This document shows, piece by piece, positions 14,022 through 20,795 of a stretch of 25,671 bases of DNA (position 1 is its first letter; each line of letters starts with the position of its first letter). The stretch is from Parachlamydiales bacterium (GTDB taxonomy: Bacteria > Chlamydiota > Chlamydiia > Chlamydiales > JAJFMK01), in NCBI GenBank assembly GCA_020050175.1, contig JAGVKY010000029.1, positions 1 through 25,671 on the forward strand. The letters are read 5' to 3'. A program made the translations under genes and the position numbers. Under the pieces are notes generated by a model. That model saw only the letters and a program-made list of their open reading frames with translations. It was not told where the DNA came from and did not search any database.

Positions 14022-14499
14022 CCTCGTTCTCCTTTTTAGTTAACGTCTCAAGAGCTTCTAAAATCCCATCAGCTCCTGGATTTTCTCCCATCGGAGAAAG
14101 ATAACTCCAAGCAATCTTTCCCTCCTTATCAATCACAAAAAGGGCCCGTTCACAAACCCCCCCCTTCTCATAGTAGGCTCCATATAATCTTGCTACTTGC
14201 CCTTTAGGTTCAAAGTCGGAAAGCAAGGGAAAATGCAAATGACCCTGTTTTGCAAAAGCTGTGTGGCACCAGTATCCGTCGACAGAAATCCCCAATAGCT
14301 CGGCGCGATGCTTTTTAAATTCAGGTAAAATCTCATTGAGAAGAGTCATTTGATCACTGCAGACAGGACTCCAGTCGGCAGGATAGAAGGCAAGAATCAC
14401 CGGGTTCCCTCGCAGTTCACTAAGGGAAAGAGTTTGATCCGGTGTCACATGAAGAGTAAAATCAGGAGCAGTTTCTCCTGCAGAAAGAATTTTAGCCAC
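13993..14499 (-). CDS. Peroxiredoxin (AhpC/TSA family)
   Basis: A thiol peroxidase of 168 residues from a GTG start at 14499 (VAKILSAGETAPDFTL), with GGGGG four bases upstream. A longer reading to a TTG at 14544 adds 15 residues with no family match, so I rejected it. The peroxidatic cysteine is C47 in FYPADWSPVCSDQ. ADWSPVC in place of the common DFTFVCPTE type resembles atypical AhpC/TSA members. Other cysteines near 78 and 115 may resolve the disulphide. It reduces hydrogen peroxide or organic peroxides, with the co-encoded CPYC protein the obvious candidate reductant. Confidence 0.88.
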   Translation of the reverse strand: MAKILSAGETAPDFTLHVTPDQTLSLSELRGNPVILAFYPADWSPVCSDQMTLLNEILPEFKKHRAELLGISVDGYWCHTAFAKQGHLHFPLLSDFEPKGQVARLYGAYYEKGGVCERALFVIDKEGKIAWSYLSPMGENPGADGILEALETLTKKENEDAQKPSLAR

Positions 14500-14591
14500 A
14501 ATACCCCCGTAAAAAGACCAATTATTACATACATAGCTCGACAATTTATTAATTCAATAAAGCTTTTGATGAAATTGCAAACAATTGGCAA

Positions 14592-15581
14592 TCAATTGAT
14601 TGAATGAAGAAGGAGCTCTTCTGTTTCTTGCCAACCTAGGCAAGGATCTGTAGCTGAGAGACTAGGGGAGTTTCCTTTGCCCGGATCGATAAAACTTTCT
14701 ATATTAGCTCCTAAGATTCTTTTTTCCCCTTGTGAATACCTTTCGAAAACGTTGAGAAAGTTCTCTTTTTGCTTTTCTAGGTCTTTCCGAGAGTTGTCGT
14801 GAGCACAATCGATGAGAATTTTAGGCTCTATTTCGAATTCAAGAAGGCGTTGTTCTACCCGATCGAGGAATTGGGGGTTGAAGTTGGGACCTGATGGTCC
14901 GCCGCGGAGAACGAGATGTGTATGGGGATTTCCAGCTGTTTCAACCAGGTGAATTTTGCCCTCTCTGTCAGGCAGGATGGTGGCCTGCGGTTGCCGTGCA
15001 GCGATCACTCCTTGGAGGGCAATTTCGATCGATCCATCGACGCTGTTTTTGAAACCCACAGGCATGGGAAGAGAAGAGACAAGCTCTCGATGAATAGGGG
15101 AGGCAGAAGTTCTGGCCCCCACACATCCCCACGTCACAAGATCAGAGGTATAAAGAGAGAGGAGGGGATTCAAAAACTCAGTGGCGACCGGAACCCCCAT
15201 CTTCAAAAGCTCTAAAAAGAGTTTTCTCCCTTCAAAAATCCCATCCTTAATATCTGGAGGAGAGCTTCTTTTTGGATCGGTCATAAACCCTTTCCAGCCG
15301 ACCAATGTTCTTGGCTTTTCCAGAAAAGCTCTCATGACAACTAGAACTTGGTCTCCAAGCTTCTTTTGAAGCTCCTTTATCCTCTGCCCATATTCTAAGG
15401 CGCTTTCTACATGGTGAATAGAGCAGGGACCCAAGACTAATAAAAAGCCCCCTTGTCCCCTCAATAATCTTGCCACCTTTTCTCGATAAGATTGGATAAA
15501 TAGGGCCTCAGATAGCTCCAAAGGCAATTTCTCTAAAACCTCTGCGAGAGTAGGGATCGGGATCGTCGAGTGAAAAAACAT
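14592..15581 (-). CDS. 3-deoxy-7-phosphoheptulonate (DAHP) synthase, class I
   Basis: Condenses phosphoenolpyruvate and erythrose 4-phosphate, the first step of the shikimate pathway. The 329-residue protein is of the AroF/AroG type. Motifs are LVLGPCSIH (metal ligand C53), MRAFLEKPRTLVGWKGF, DPKRSSPPDI, GARTSASPIHRE, VGFKNSVDGS, LRGGPSGPNF, IDCAHDNSRKD and a C-terminal SLSATDPCLGW. It is slightly shorter than E. coli AroG at the N terminus. The usual GARTTESQ is GARTSASP here, near the region that shapes feedback control in E. coli. The ATG lies in the 3' arm of a terminator-like hairpin. Erythrose 4-phosphate could come from the transaldolase encoded in the same window. Confidence 0.95.
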   Translation of the reverse strand: MFFHSTIPIPTLAEVLEKLPLELSEALFIQSYREKVARLLRGQGGFLLVLGPCSIHHVESALEYGQRIKELQKKLGDQVLVVMRAFLEKPRTLVGWKGFMTDPKRSSPPDIKDGIFEGRKLFLELLKMGVPVATEFLNPLLSLYTSDLVTWGCVGARTSASPIHRELVSSLPMPVGFKNSVDGSIEIALQGVIAARQPQATILPDREGKIHLVETAGNPHTHLVLRGGPSGPNFNPQFLDRVEQRLLEFEIEPKILIDCAHDNSRKDLEKQKENFLNVFERYSQGEKRILGANIESFIDPGKGNSPSLSATDPCLGWQETEELLLHSIN

Positions 15582-15629
15582 CTCTACCCTAGTTTCTTCC
15601 TTCCTCGAAAAAAGAACAAGGTAGAGATG
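15573..15629 (-). terminator. Two-tier hairpin with U-tract overlapping the DAHP synthase start
   Basis: On the minus strand CATCTCTACC and GGTAGAGATG (15620-15629 and 15579-15588 on plus) form a 10-bp outer stem. TTCTTTTTT and AAGGAAGAA form a 9-bp inner stem with two G-U pairs around a CGAGG loop (15594-15616). Six T follow (15573-15578). The last three bases of the outer arm are the DAHP synthase ATG, and the T run is codons 2 and 3. It can end transcription from the upstream gene, act as an attenuator, or hide the start codon. Confidence 0.65.
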
Positions 15630-15640
15630 AGGTGTTGAGA

Positions 15641-16285
15641 CTACAATCGTTCTGTACGACGTTTAATTTGATTTGTGAGAAATTCAGGAGAGGCATGACG
15701 CATTAAGCCGGCTTTAATTTCTTGTTTAAGATATGCCAATTCGTCGGGATAGAGGGAAGGACCTTCCGCTTGGTCATAAACTCTGTTGGCATTGAAAAGA
15801 ATGGTGCCAGAAATTTTGTAGTAGATGACATCTTCTTTTGTAACACCTTCGATCCCTTGGGTGAAATCTATCCCATTAAAAGTCTCTTCGATCGCCTGAG
15901 CTGCTGGTGTTAAAGAAGGATCATGAGGATGTTCAATGACAAACCTTTTTGCTAACATTTCATAGGTGACAAAATCAGTTAATTCTTCACCCATCCATTC
16001 ACCTTTATAATCAACAAAGTGCCAATGGGAGTCCTTTTGCTTCATCAAACTTTGCATGTTGTTAAAGGTATCGAGGGTCAGAGCACTCACTTTCTTTGTT
16101 TCTTCTCCCTTTGACCACCAATCTCTAATCCAAAAGACTAATCGTCCTAACCAAATGGACCCAAGAGGGGCTAGCTTCTCCAGCCGATCTCCTTTAGCCA
16201 CGATAGGCCCATTTGGAAACTTCCATAACAAGGCGGCATTATGATTAACATCGGCGGGGGAAAATTTGCGAGGAACAGCTGCCAT
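15641..16285 (-). CDS. Unrecognised soluble protein
   Basis: A 214-residue protein beginning MAAVPRKFSPADVNHNAALL. It has no signal peptide and no clear membrane segment, though IWLGRLVFWIRDWW (about 44-57) is strongly aromatic and may be a buried or membrane-touching helix. The rest is mixed with tryptophan-rich HWHFVDYKGEWMGEE near 87-101. No family is recognised; it may be restricted to Chlamydia-like bacteria. The ATG is supported by a near-consensus promoter about 25 bases upstream and by a short leader. Transcription continues toward the DAHP synthase gene unless stopped by the hairpin at 15573-15629. Confidence 0.6.
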   Translation of the reverse strand: MAAVPRKFSPADVNHNAALLWKFPNGPIVAKGDRLEKLAPLGSIWLGRLVFWIRDWWSKGEETKKVSALTLDTFNNMQSLMKQKDSHWHFVDYKGEWMGEELTDFVTYEMLAKRFVIEHPHDPSLTPAAQAIEETFNGIDFTQGIEGVTKEDVIYYKISGTILFNANRVYDQAEGPSLYPDELAYLKQEIKAGLMRHASPEFLTNQIKRRTERL

Positions 16286-16309
16286 TAAAAACCTACAGTT
16301 TTAAAAAAA

Positions 16310-16338
16310 ATTATAATTAAATTGCTTCCATTTTTCAA
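16310..16338 (-). promoter_or_regulatory. Near-consensus sigma-70 promoter
   Basis: On the minus strand TTGAAA (16333-16338 on plus) is 17 bp from a perfect TATAAT (16310-16315). The expected start near 16303 gives an 18-base leader to the ATG at 16285. This is the best promoter match in the window. Confidence 0.75.
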
Positions 16339-16378
16339 GATAAATCAAGACTAATAAATTTGCTAGGAATTCAAATTT

Positions 16379-16418
16379 AATAACAGGATCGCCCGTTGGG
16401 CGGTCCTGTTATTTTTCT
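16379..16418 (+). terminator. Orphan intrinsic terminator
   Basis: AATAACAGGATCGCCC (16379-16394) pairs with GGGCGGTCCTGTTATT (16398-16413) over 16 bp with one G-T pair and a 3-base loop. TTTCTATTTATTTTTC follows on the plus strand. It lies between two divergently oriented genes, so no protein gene on either strand ends here. It suggests a small RNA on the plus strand in about 16320-16418, or an insulator. The remainder of 16286-16482 holds only the promoter above. Confidence 0.7.
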
Positions 16419-16482
16419 ATTTATTTTTCGGATCCTTTTATCCTGTTTCCGTTTTTTTTAATCCCGCCTATTCTCTTGTCGT

Positions 16483-17007
16483 ATGAAAAGAACGCTTTTT
16501 TTAGGCGAAGGGCAAACTTTCGGTCTTCCTTTCTCAGATGTCAACCCACCCATCTTGTTCACTCGTGAAATAGTTGTAGAGAAGGGGATGCTATTTAAAG
16601 AGGCGGCGGGTGAGGCGTTGTGGGAGAGAAGGGGAGTCCATCTTTTCTTGCAGCCAGAGGAACTACCTTTGGGGGCGACATTGTTAGACACTCTGGTCTG
16701 GCTTGACCAAGAAGCTCCATCTGATACCTTGTTGCTTTTTCCTCTGAAAAGTTTACATCCGAGGGAGCTTCCAAGAGAGGGGGCTTGGGTTCCTGTGGTC
16801 GAAGAGGGGGAATCTCCTCTTTTGATTTACTACTTACTTTTAGAAATGAAGGAAATTATTAGGGGAATCGCCATCAAAGGGGGCAATTTTTCTGAAGATA
16901 AGCTGAAACTTTTGCTCGATCCAATAACAAAAAATGAGGGAGCGTTCTCTTTGCTTTCTTTAAAAGGGACGAATTACTTAGATAAATTAAAAAAATCTCT
17001 TCTGTAA
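16483..17007 (+). CDS. Unrecognised soluble protein
   Basis: A 174-residue protein beginning MKRTLFLGEGQTFGLPFSD. It has no signal peptide and no membrane segment. The stretch TLLDTLVWLDQEAPSDTLLLFPL (about 66-88) is hydrophobic and could form a core helix-strand unit. It might be the counterpart of the uncharacterised gene between atpK and valS in Chlamydia (CT303), but that is a position-based guess. The ATG has no Shine-Dalgarno; TATTCT ends 8 bases before it, another possible near-leaderless start. The promoter of the downstream symporters overlaps its 3' end. Confidence 0.6.
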   Translation: MKRTLFLGEGQTFGLPFSDVNPPILFTREIVVEKGMLFKEAAGEALWERRGVHLFLQPEELPLGATLLDTLVWLDQEAPSDTLLLFPLKSLHPRELPREGAWVPVVEEGESPLLIYYLLLEMKEIIRGIAIKGGNFSEDKLKLLLDPITKNEGAFSLLSLKGTNYLDKLKKSLL

Positions 17008-17022
17008 GCTCAAGAATTGTAC

Positions 17023-17102
17023 TATAATATTATTGAAAGTTTAGAGAAAAATCGGGGGTAAGGTAATATTTTTCTCCCATTACTATTTTCGGAGAGACCC
17101 TT
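17023..17102 (+). promoter_or_regulatory. Promoter and structured leader of the AlsT pair
   Basis: TATAAT (17023-17028) gives a start near 17035; the -35 is poor (TTCTGT at 17 bp). In the leader GAGAAAAAT (17044-17052) pairs with ATTTTTCTC (17068-17076) across a 15-base loop rich in G. The same 3' arm (TTCTCC, 17072-17077) can instead pair with the Shine-Dalgarno GGAGAG (17091-17096). The two pairings exclude each other, as in leaders that control translation. Confidence 0.45.
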
Positions 17103-18464
17103 TTGTCTGGATTAGACGCCATCCTTCTTCATCTAAAAACCTGGGTATGGGGCATTCCCCTTCTTAGTCTTCTCCTTGGTGCGGGGATCTATTTAACATT
17201 TACCCTGAGAGGCGTGCAGTTCCGCTATCTCGGCTACGCTTTCTCACAAGTTTTTCAGAGACAAAAAAAGGATTCGAAGGGAGATATCTCTCCATTTGAT
17301 GCTTTGATGACTTCCCTTGCTGGAGCTATCGGAACTGGCACCATCGTTGGAGTGGCAACCGCTGTGACCGTTGGAGGTTTCGGCGCCATTTTTTGGATGT
17401 GGATCACGGCTCTATTTGGAATGGCGACCAAGTATGCCGAATCGCTATTAGCAGTCCGTTATAGAGAGGTCGATTCTCGCGGCGAGATGATGGGCGGCCC
17501 TATGCAGTACATGGAAAAAGGGCTGGGTTGGAAAAAAGCAGCTATGATTTTTGCTTTTTTTGGAGCCGTTGCTGCGATTGGAACTGGGAACCTTGTTCAA
17601 GTGAATGCCATTGGCGAGGCCATGGGCAATCTCTTCTCGCTTGGTACTTGGGCAACGGGTGTTATCTTTTGTGTTTTTACCGGCATCATTACGCTCGGAG
17701 GCGTTCGGGTAATTGGACGGGTCGCTGGCTTTTTGGTGCCGATCATGGCCGTTCTTTATCTTTGTGGAGGAGGATTTGTTCTTCTTTCCCACTGGGATAA
17801 GATTGGTGATGCTTTCATGCTGATCTTTCAAGGAGCCTTTACTCCGCAAGCTGCTCTAGGCGGAACGATGGGCGGAGCTCTTCTTCTTGTCATTCGAGAA
17901 GGTGTTTCTCGGAGTGTTTTCTCGAACGAAGCTGGGCTTGGAATTTCCTCTATTTGCGCCGGGGCTGCTAAAACAGATAATCCAGGGCGACAAGCCATGA
18001 TCACCATGACAGGTGCACTTATTTCAACGCTGATTATCTGCACTCTGACGGGTCTCGTCCTTGCTGTGACGGGTGTTGTGTCAAATGAAGCTGGAATGGG
18101 GGGGGCTTCCCTTGCGTTTGCAGCTTTTGAATCAACAGCGTCGGGACTTGGAGTTGTAGTCAGCATTGGCCTCATCCTTTTTGCTTTCTCCACTTTGCTA
18201 GCCTGGGCTTACTACGGCGAAAAATGTGCAGAATATCTTTTTGGCGTAAGAGCGATCATTCCTTACCGGATTGTATACGCTCTTCTTGTGATTCCAGGTG
18301 CAGCTCTTGAGTTGTCGACTGTCTGGTATATTGCTGATATATTTAATGGTTTAATGGCGATCCCTAACCTTTTGGCCCTGATTTTCTTAAAACCAGTTTT
18401 GGTTAAAGAAACAAACACCTTTTTAGAAGTGGTCAAGAAGGAACAAGAGGTTCGTGTTGGATAG
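17103..18464 (+). CDS. AlsT-type sodium:alanine/glycine symporter (first copy)
   Basis: An inner-membrane AGCS-family transporter (LeuT fold, about 11 helices) of 453 residues that brings in alanine, glycine or similar amino acids with Na+. Start is TTG with GGAGAG six bases upstream. Family blocks include LRGVQFRYLGYAF (35-47), FWMWITALFGMATKYAESLLAVRYRE, GGPMQYMEKGLGWK, and SNEAGLG (274-280). Two usually conserved spots differ: GTGN is GTGT (77-80 region) and GGPG is GGFG (91-94). The second symporter overlaps its end by 11 bases. Confidence 0.93.
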   Translation: MSGLDAILLHLKTWVWGIPLLSLLLGAGIYLTFTLRGVQFRYLGYAFSQVFQRQKKDSKGDISPFDALMTSLAGAIGTGTIVGVATAVTVGGFGAIFWMWITALFGMATKYAESLLAVRYREVDSRGEMMGGPMQYMEKGLGWKKAAMIFAFFGAVAAIGTGNLVQVNAIGEAMGNLFSLGTWATGVIFCVFTGIITLGGVRVIGRVAGFLVPIMAVLYLCGGGFVLLSHWDKIGDAFMLIFQGAFTPQAALGGTMGGALLLVIREGVSRSVFSNEAGLGISSICAGAAKTDNPGRQAMITMTGALISTLIICTLTGLVLAVTGVVSNEAGMGGASLAFAAFESTASGLGVVVSIGLILFAFSTLLAWAYYGEKCAEYLFGVRAIIPYRIVYALLVIPGAALELSTVWYIADIFNGLMAIPNLLALIFLKPVLVKETNTFLEVVKKEQEVRVG

Positions 18465-19827
18465 TTGGCTCCATACTTTTTACAGTTGGGTCTGGGGAGT
18501 CCCTCTTCTTGCTCTTTTAATGGGGGTGGGGATCTTTTTGACGATTGCCTTGCGTGGTATCCAGTTTCGGTATCTCTGGTACGCCTTAAAACTGGCTTTT
18601 GGTTTTACTGACGAAAAGGGGGGTAAGGGAGATCTTTCCCATTTTCAGTCCCTTATGACGGCTCTCGCTGCCACGATGGGCATTGGGAACATCGCAGGTG
18701 TTGCAACTGCTTTTGTTGTAGGCGGACCAGGTGCTCTATTTTGGATGTGGCTCACTGCAATTCTTGGGATGGCAACAAAATATGCCGAAGCTCTTTTAGC
18801 TCTCAAATATCGGATCACCGATAAGAGGGGAGAAATGTGCGGCGGCCCTATGTATTTTATCGAAAGAGGTCTTGGGTGGAAAAGTTTAGCCTTAGCCTTT
18901 GCCTTTTTTGGAGCTGTCGCCTCGTTTGGCGGCGGAAATATTTTACAGGCCAATAGTGTCTCTGCCGTCCTGCACGCCACATTTTCGATCGATCCTTTGT
19001 GGAGTGGCATCCTTCTGATGGTAGTTACTGGGTTAACTCTATTGGGTGGCGTTAAGAGCATTGGGAAAACCGCAAGTCTCCTCGTTCCGATGATGGCGCT
19101 TTTCTATATCGCTGGAGCACTTGTTGTGATTTTGGCGAATGTGTCAGAGATCCCACGCGCTATCAGTGATATTTTCTATTCTGCCTTTTTTCCGCAGGCT
19201 TTTATCGGTGGAGCTCTCGGTTCTTCTTTCTTGATCGCGATGCAAACAGGGATTAGTAGAGGTCTCATGACTTCAGAATCTGGTTTAGGGACAGCCTCTA
19301 TTGCAGCGGCAGCCGCCAGAAGCGATCATCCTGGTCGCCAGGCAATGGTTTCGATGACTGGTAGCTTTCTCGCAACTGTTGTGATGTGTTCGGTGACAGC
19401 CCTTGTTTTAGGGGTAACTGGAGTCCTTGGTCTTAGAGGAGAAGATGGGGCTTTTATCACAGGTGCAGCCCTAACCGTCCAAGCCTTTGAGTCGGTTATT
19501 CCGATGGGGGGAGGGATCATAGTTTCAATCGGGCTTGTTCTATTTGCCTTTACCACTCTTCTAGGATGGGCTTATTACGGCGAGAAATGTGTCGAATATC
19601 TCGTGGGAGAAAAGGTTGTGCCCTTCTATCGGGTTTTATTTACAGCAATTATCCTTCCAGGAGCTCTCCTTAATTTGGAAGTTGTCTGGACTTTATCTGA
19701 CATCGCAAATGGACTCATGGCATTCCCCAACTTGATTGCTCTTTTTGCCCTATCGCCTGTTGTTCTATCAGAAACGAGGGATTTTTTAGCTCTTCTTCGT
19801 TCAGAGCATTTAACAAATAATTCTTAA
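18454..19827 (+). CDS. AlsT-type sodium:amino-acid symporter (second copy)
   Basis: A 457-residue AGCS-family symporter, paralogue of the previous gene, starting at a GTG (or TTG one codon later) inside its end, with AGAGG just upstream. It keeps GIGNIAGVATA (76-86) and GGPG (90-93), which the first copy has changed. However, the normally conserved SNEAG(M/L)G is SESGLG in TSESGLG (273-279). So each copy departs from the family at different conserved sites, pointing to different substrates. After it lie a weak TACC/GGTA hairpin and a T run (about 19840-19862), a poor terminator. Confidence 0.93.
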   Translation: MLDSWLHTFYSWVWGVPLLALLMGVGIFLTIALRGIQFRYLWYALKLAFGFTDEKGGKGDLSHFQSLMTALAATMGIGNIAGVATAFVVGGPGALFWMWLTAILGMATKYAEALLALKYRITDKRGEMCGGPMYFIERGLGWKSLALAFAFFGAVASFGGGNILQANSVSAVLHATFSIDPLWSGILLMVVTGLTLLGGVKSIGKTASLLVPMMALFYIAGALVVILANVSEIPRAISDIFYSAFFPQAFIGGALGSSFLIAMQTGISRGLMTSESGLGTASIAAAAARSDHPGRQAMVSMTGSFLATVVMCSVTALVLGVTGVLGLRGEDGAFITGAALTVQAFESVIPMGGGIIVSIGLVLFAFTTLLGWAYYGEKCVEYLVGEKVVPFYRVLFTAIILPGALLNLEVVWTLSDIANGLMAFPNLIALFALSPVVLSETRDFLALLRSEHLTNNS

Positions 19828-19940
19828 ATTTCGTTCAGCTACCGAGTGAGGTAATTATTTTTTGGCCCCTAAATTATTTCAAGAATTCATTTTATTACAA
19901 CCGCCCTCAAGAACTATGCGATGAAATACCTCCTTCTTCA

Positions 19941-20582
19941 TTGGGTGTTGTAACTAAAATTAAAGAAATTACAAGCAAAAAATTACCCAAAGATAATTGT
20001 CATGTTCGTTTTAATAAAGAAAAAACTCTTCGTATTCTTTATGCCGAGGATGAAGAGGGCAATGGGCTACCGGTCAAGTGTCCAATTTCTAGAGATTTTG
20101 CGAGGTTATGCTCATTATCGCTGGGTGATGAAGACGAGGCCGATGAGGTTTATGATGAATATACGATCGATAGATCGATCTCATTAGAAGATTCGTTTGT
20201 TCCTCATTTGGAAGAGGGGGATAGATTTAAAATAAATCATTCTTTCGTTCGGTCTAAAACGGGGGTAAAGCCTGTTGACCCATTAAAGATTAAAGAGGTA
20301 GCATTTCTGCACCAAAAATTGCTGCCCGTTTCAGGAAAGCTATTTCCTCCTCCAAGGGAGGAAGTACTTCTTCAATATAGAATCTTAGTTCACAAAATTA
20401 AGACTCTTTATTCCAGTGATGGAGCTTGTTTTAAAAATCACGAAACAGACTACCAAAGTTTAGTGATGTCTGAAAAATTCCAGAAACCTCTACTGGAAGC
20501 TGTTCAAAAATATAAGCACTATATGCAGTTATTGGGGATCACAGAAATAGAAGAAGAAATAGAATGCGTTTGTTATTTGTAA
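19941..20582 (+). CDS. Unknown protein, first member of a local paralogue family
   Basis: A hydrophilic 213-residue product from a TTG at 19941. It is a paralogue of the product at 20792-21598. Shared elements in order are VRF near the start, GLPVKCP, TIDRSISLEDSFVP, an IKEVAFL helix, and a C-terminal pattern S-x2-FQ-x4-EA-x3-Y-x2-Y-M. No known family is recognised and no signal or membrane segment is present. The frame stays open well upstream (through about 19830) but contains no ATG or GTG, and the TTG has no Shine-Dalgarno. The true start may be non-standard or lost, and expression is uncertain. Confidence 0.6.
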   Translation: MGVVTKIKEITSKKLPKDNCHVRFNKEKTLRILYAEDEEGNGLPVKCPISRDFARLCSLSLGDEDEADEVYDEYTIDRSISLEDSFVPHLEEGDRFKINHSFVRSKTGVKPVDPLKIKEVAFLHQKLLPVSGKLFPPPREEVLLQYRILVHKIKTLYSSDGACFKNHETDYQSLVMSEKFQKPLLEAVQKYKHYMQLLGITEIEEEIECVCYL

Positions 20583-20645
20583 AAATTAATTATTTAATAT
20601 TTTTTATTTAATCTATTCTAAATTTAAAGATGAGACAATAATTAT

Positions 20646-20795
20646 ATGGTTAGAATCTCTTCTACAAATAATCAATCAGTTTTAGAATATCAACAATTGA
20701 TCTTGAGTGAGCAGTTTCAAAAAGACCCTTCTGAAGCGATTAAGGTTTTTGAGGAGTACCTCCAAATTTCCCAACCAGAGGCCAGTGCATCATGA
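20646..20795 (+). CDS. Short paralogue: only the C-terminal motif of the local family
   Basis: A 49-codon frame beginning MVRISSTNNQSVLEYQQLIL. Its residues from about 21 onward, SEQFQKDPSEAIKVFEEYL, match the C-terminal pattern S-x2-FQ-x4-EA-x3-[YF]-x2-Y-[LM] of both flanking genes. The preceding YQQLIL also matches YQSLVM in the first copy. It therefore looks like a third family copy reduced to its last segment, with its own ATG. Its stop overlaps the ATG of the next gene (ATGA), so it may be expressed and translationally coupled, or be a relic that carries a leader function. Confidence 0.55.
   Translation: MVRISSTNNQSVLEYQQLILSEQFQKDPSEAIKVFEEYLQISQPEASAS

Noticed and set aside
17085..17100. 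Glycine riboswitch suggested by GGAGAG upstream of an AlsT gene
   Set aside because: GGAGAG is only six bases from the start codon and fits a Shine-Dalgarno; the two aptamer domains of a glycine riboswitch are absent and the leader is too short.
19840..19862. Terminator after the second AlsT gene
   Set aside because: The stem is only TACC/GGTA with a T run; too weak to call as a feature.
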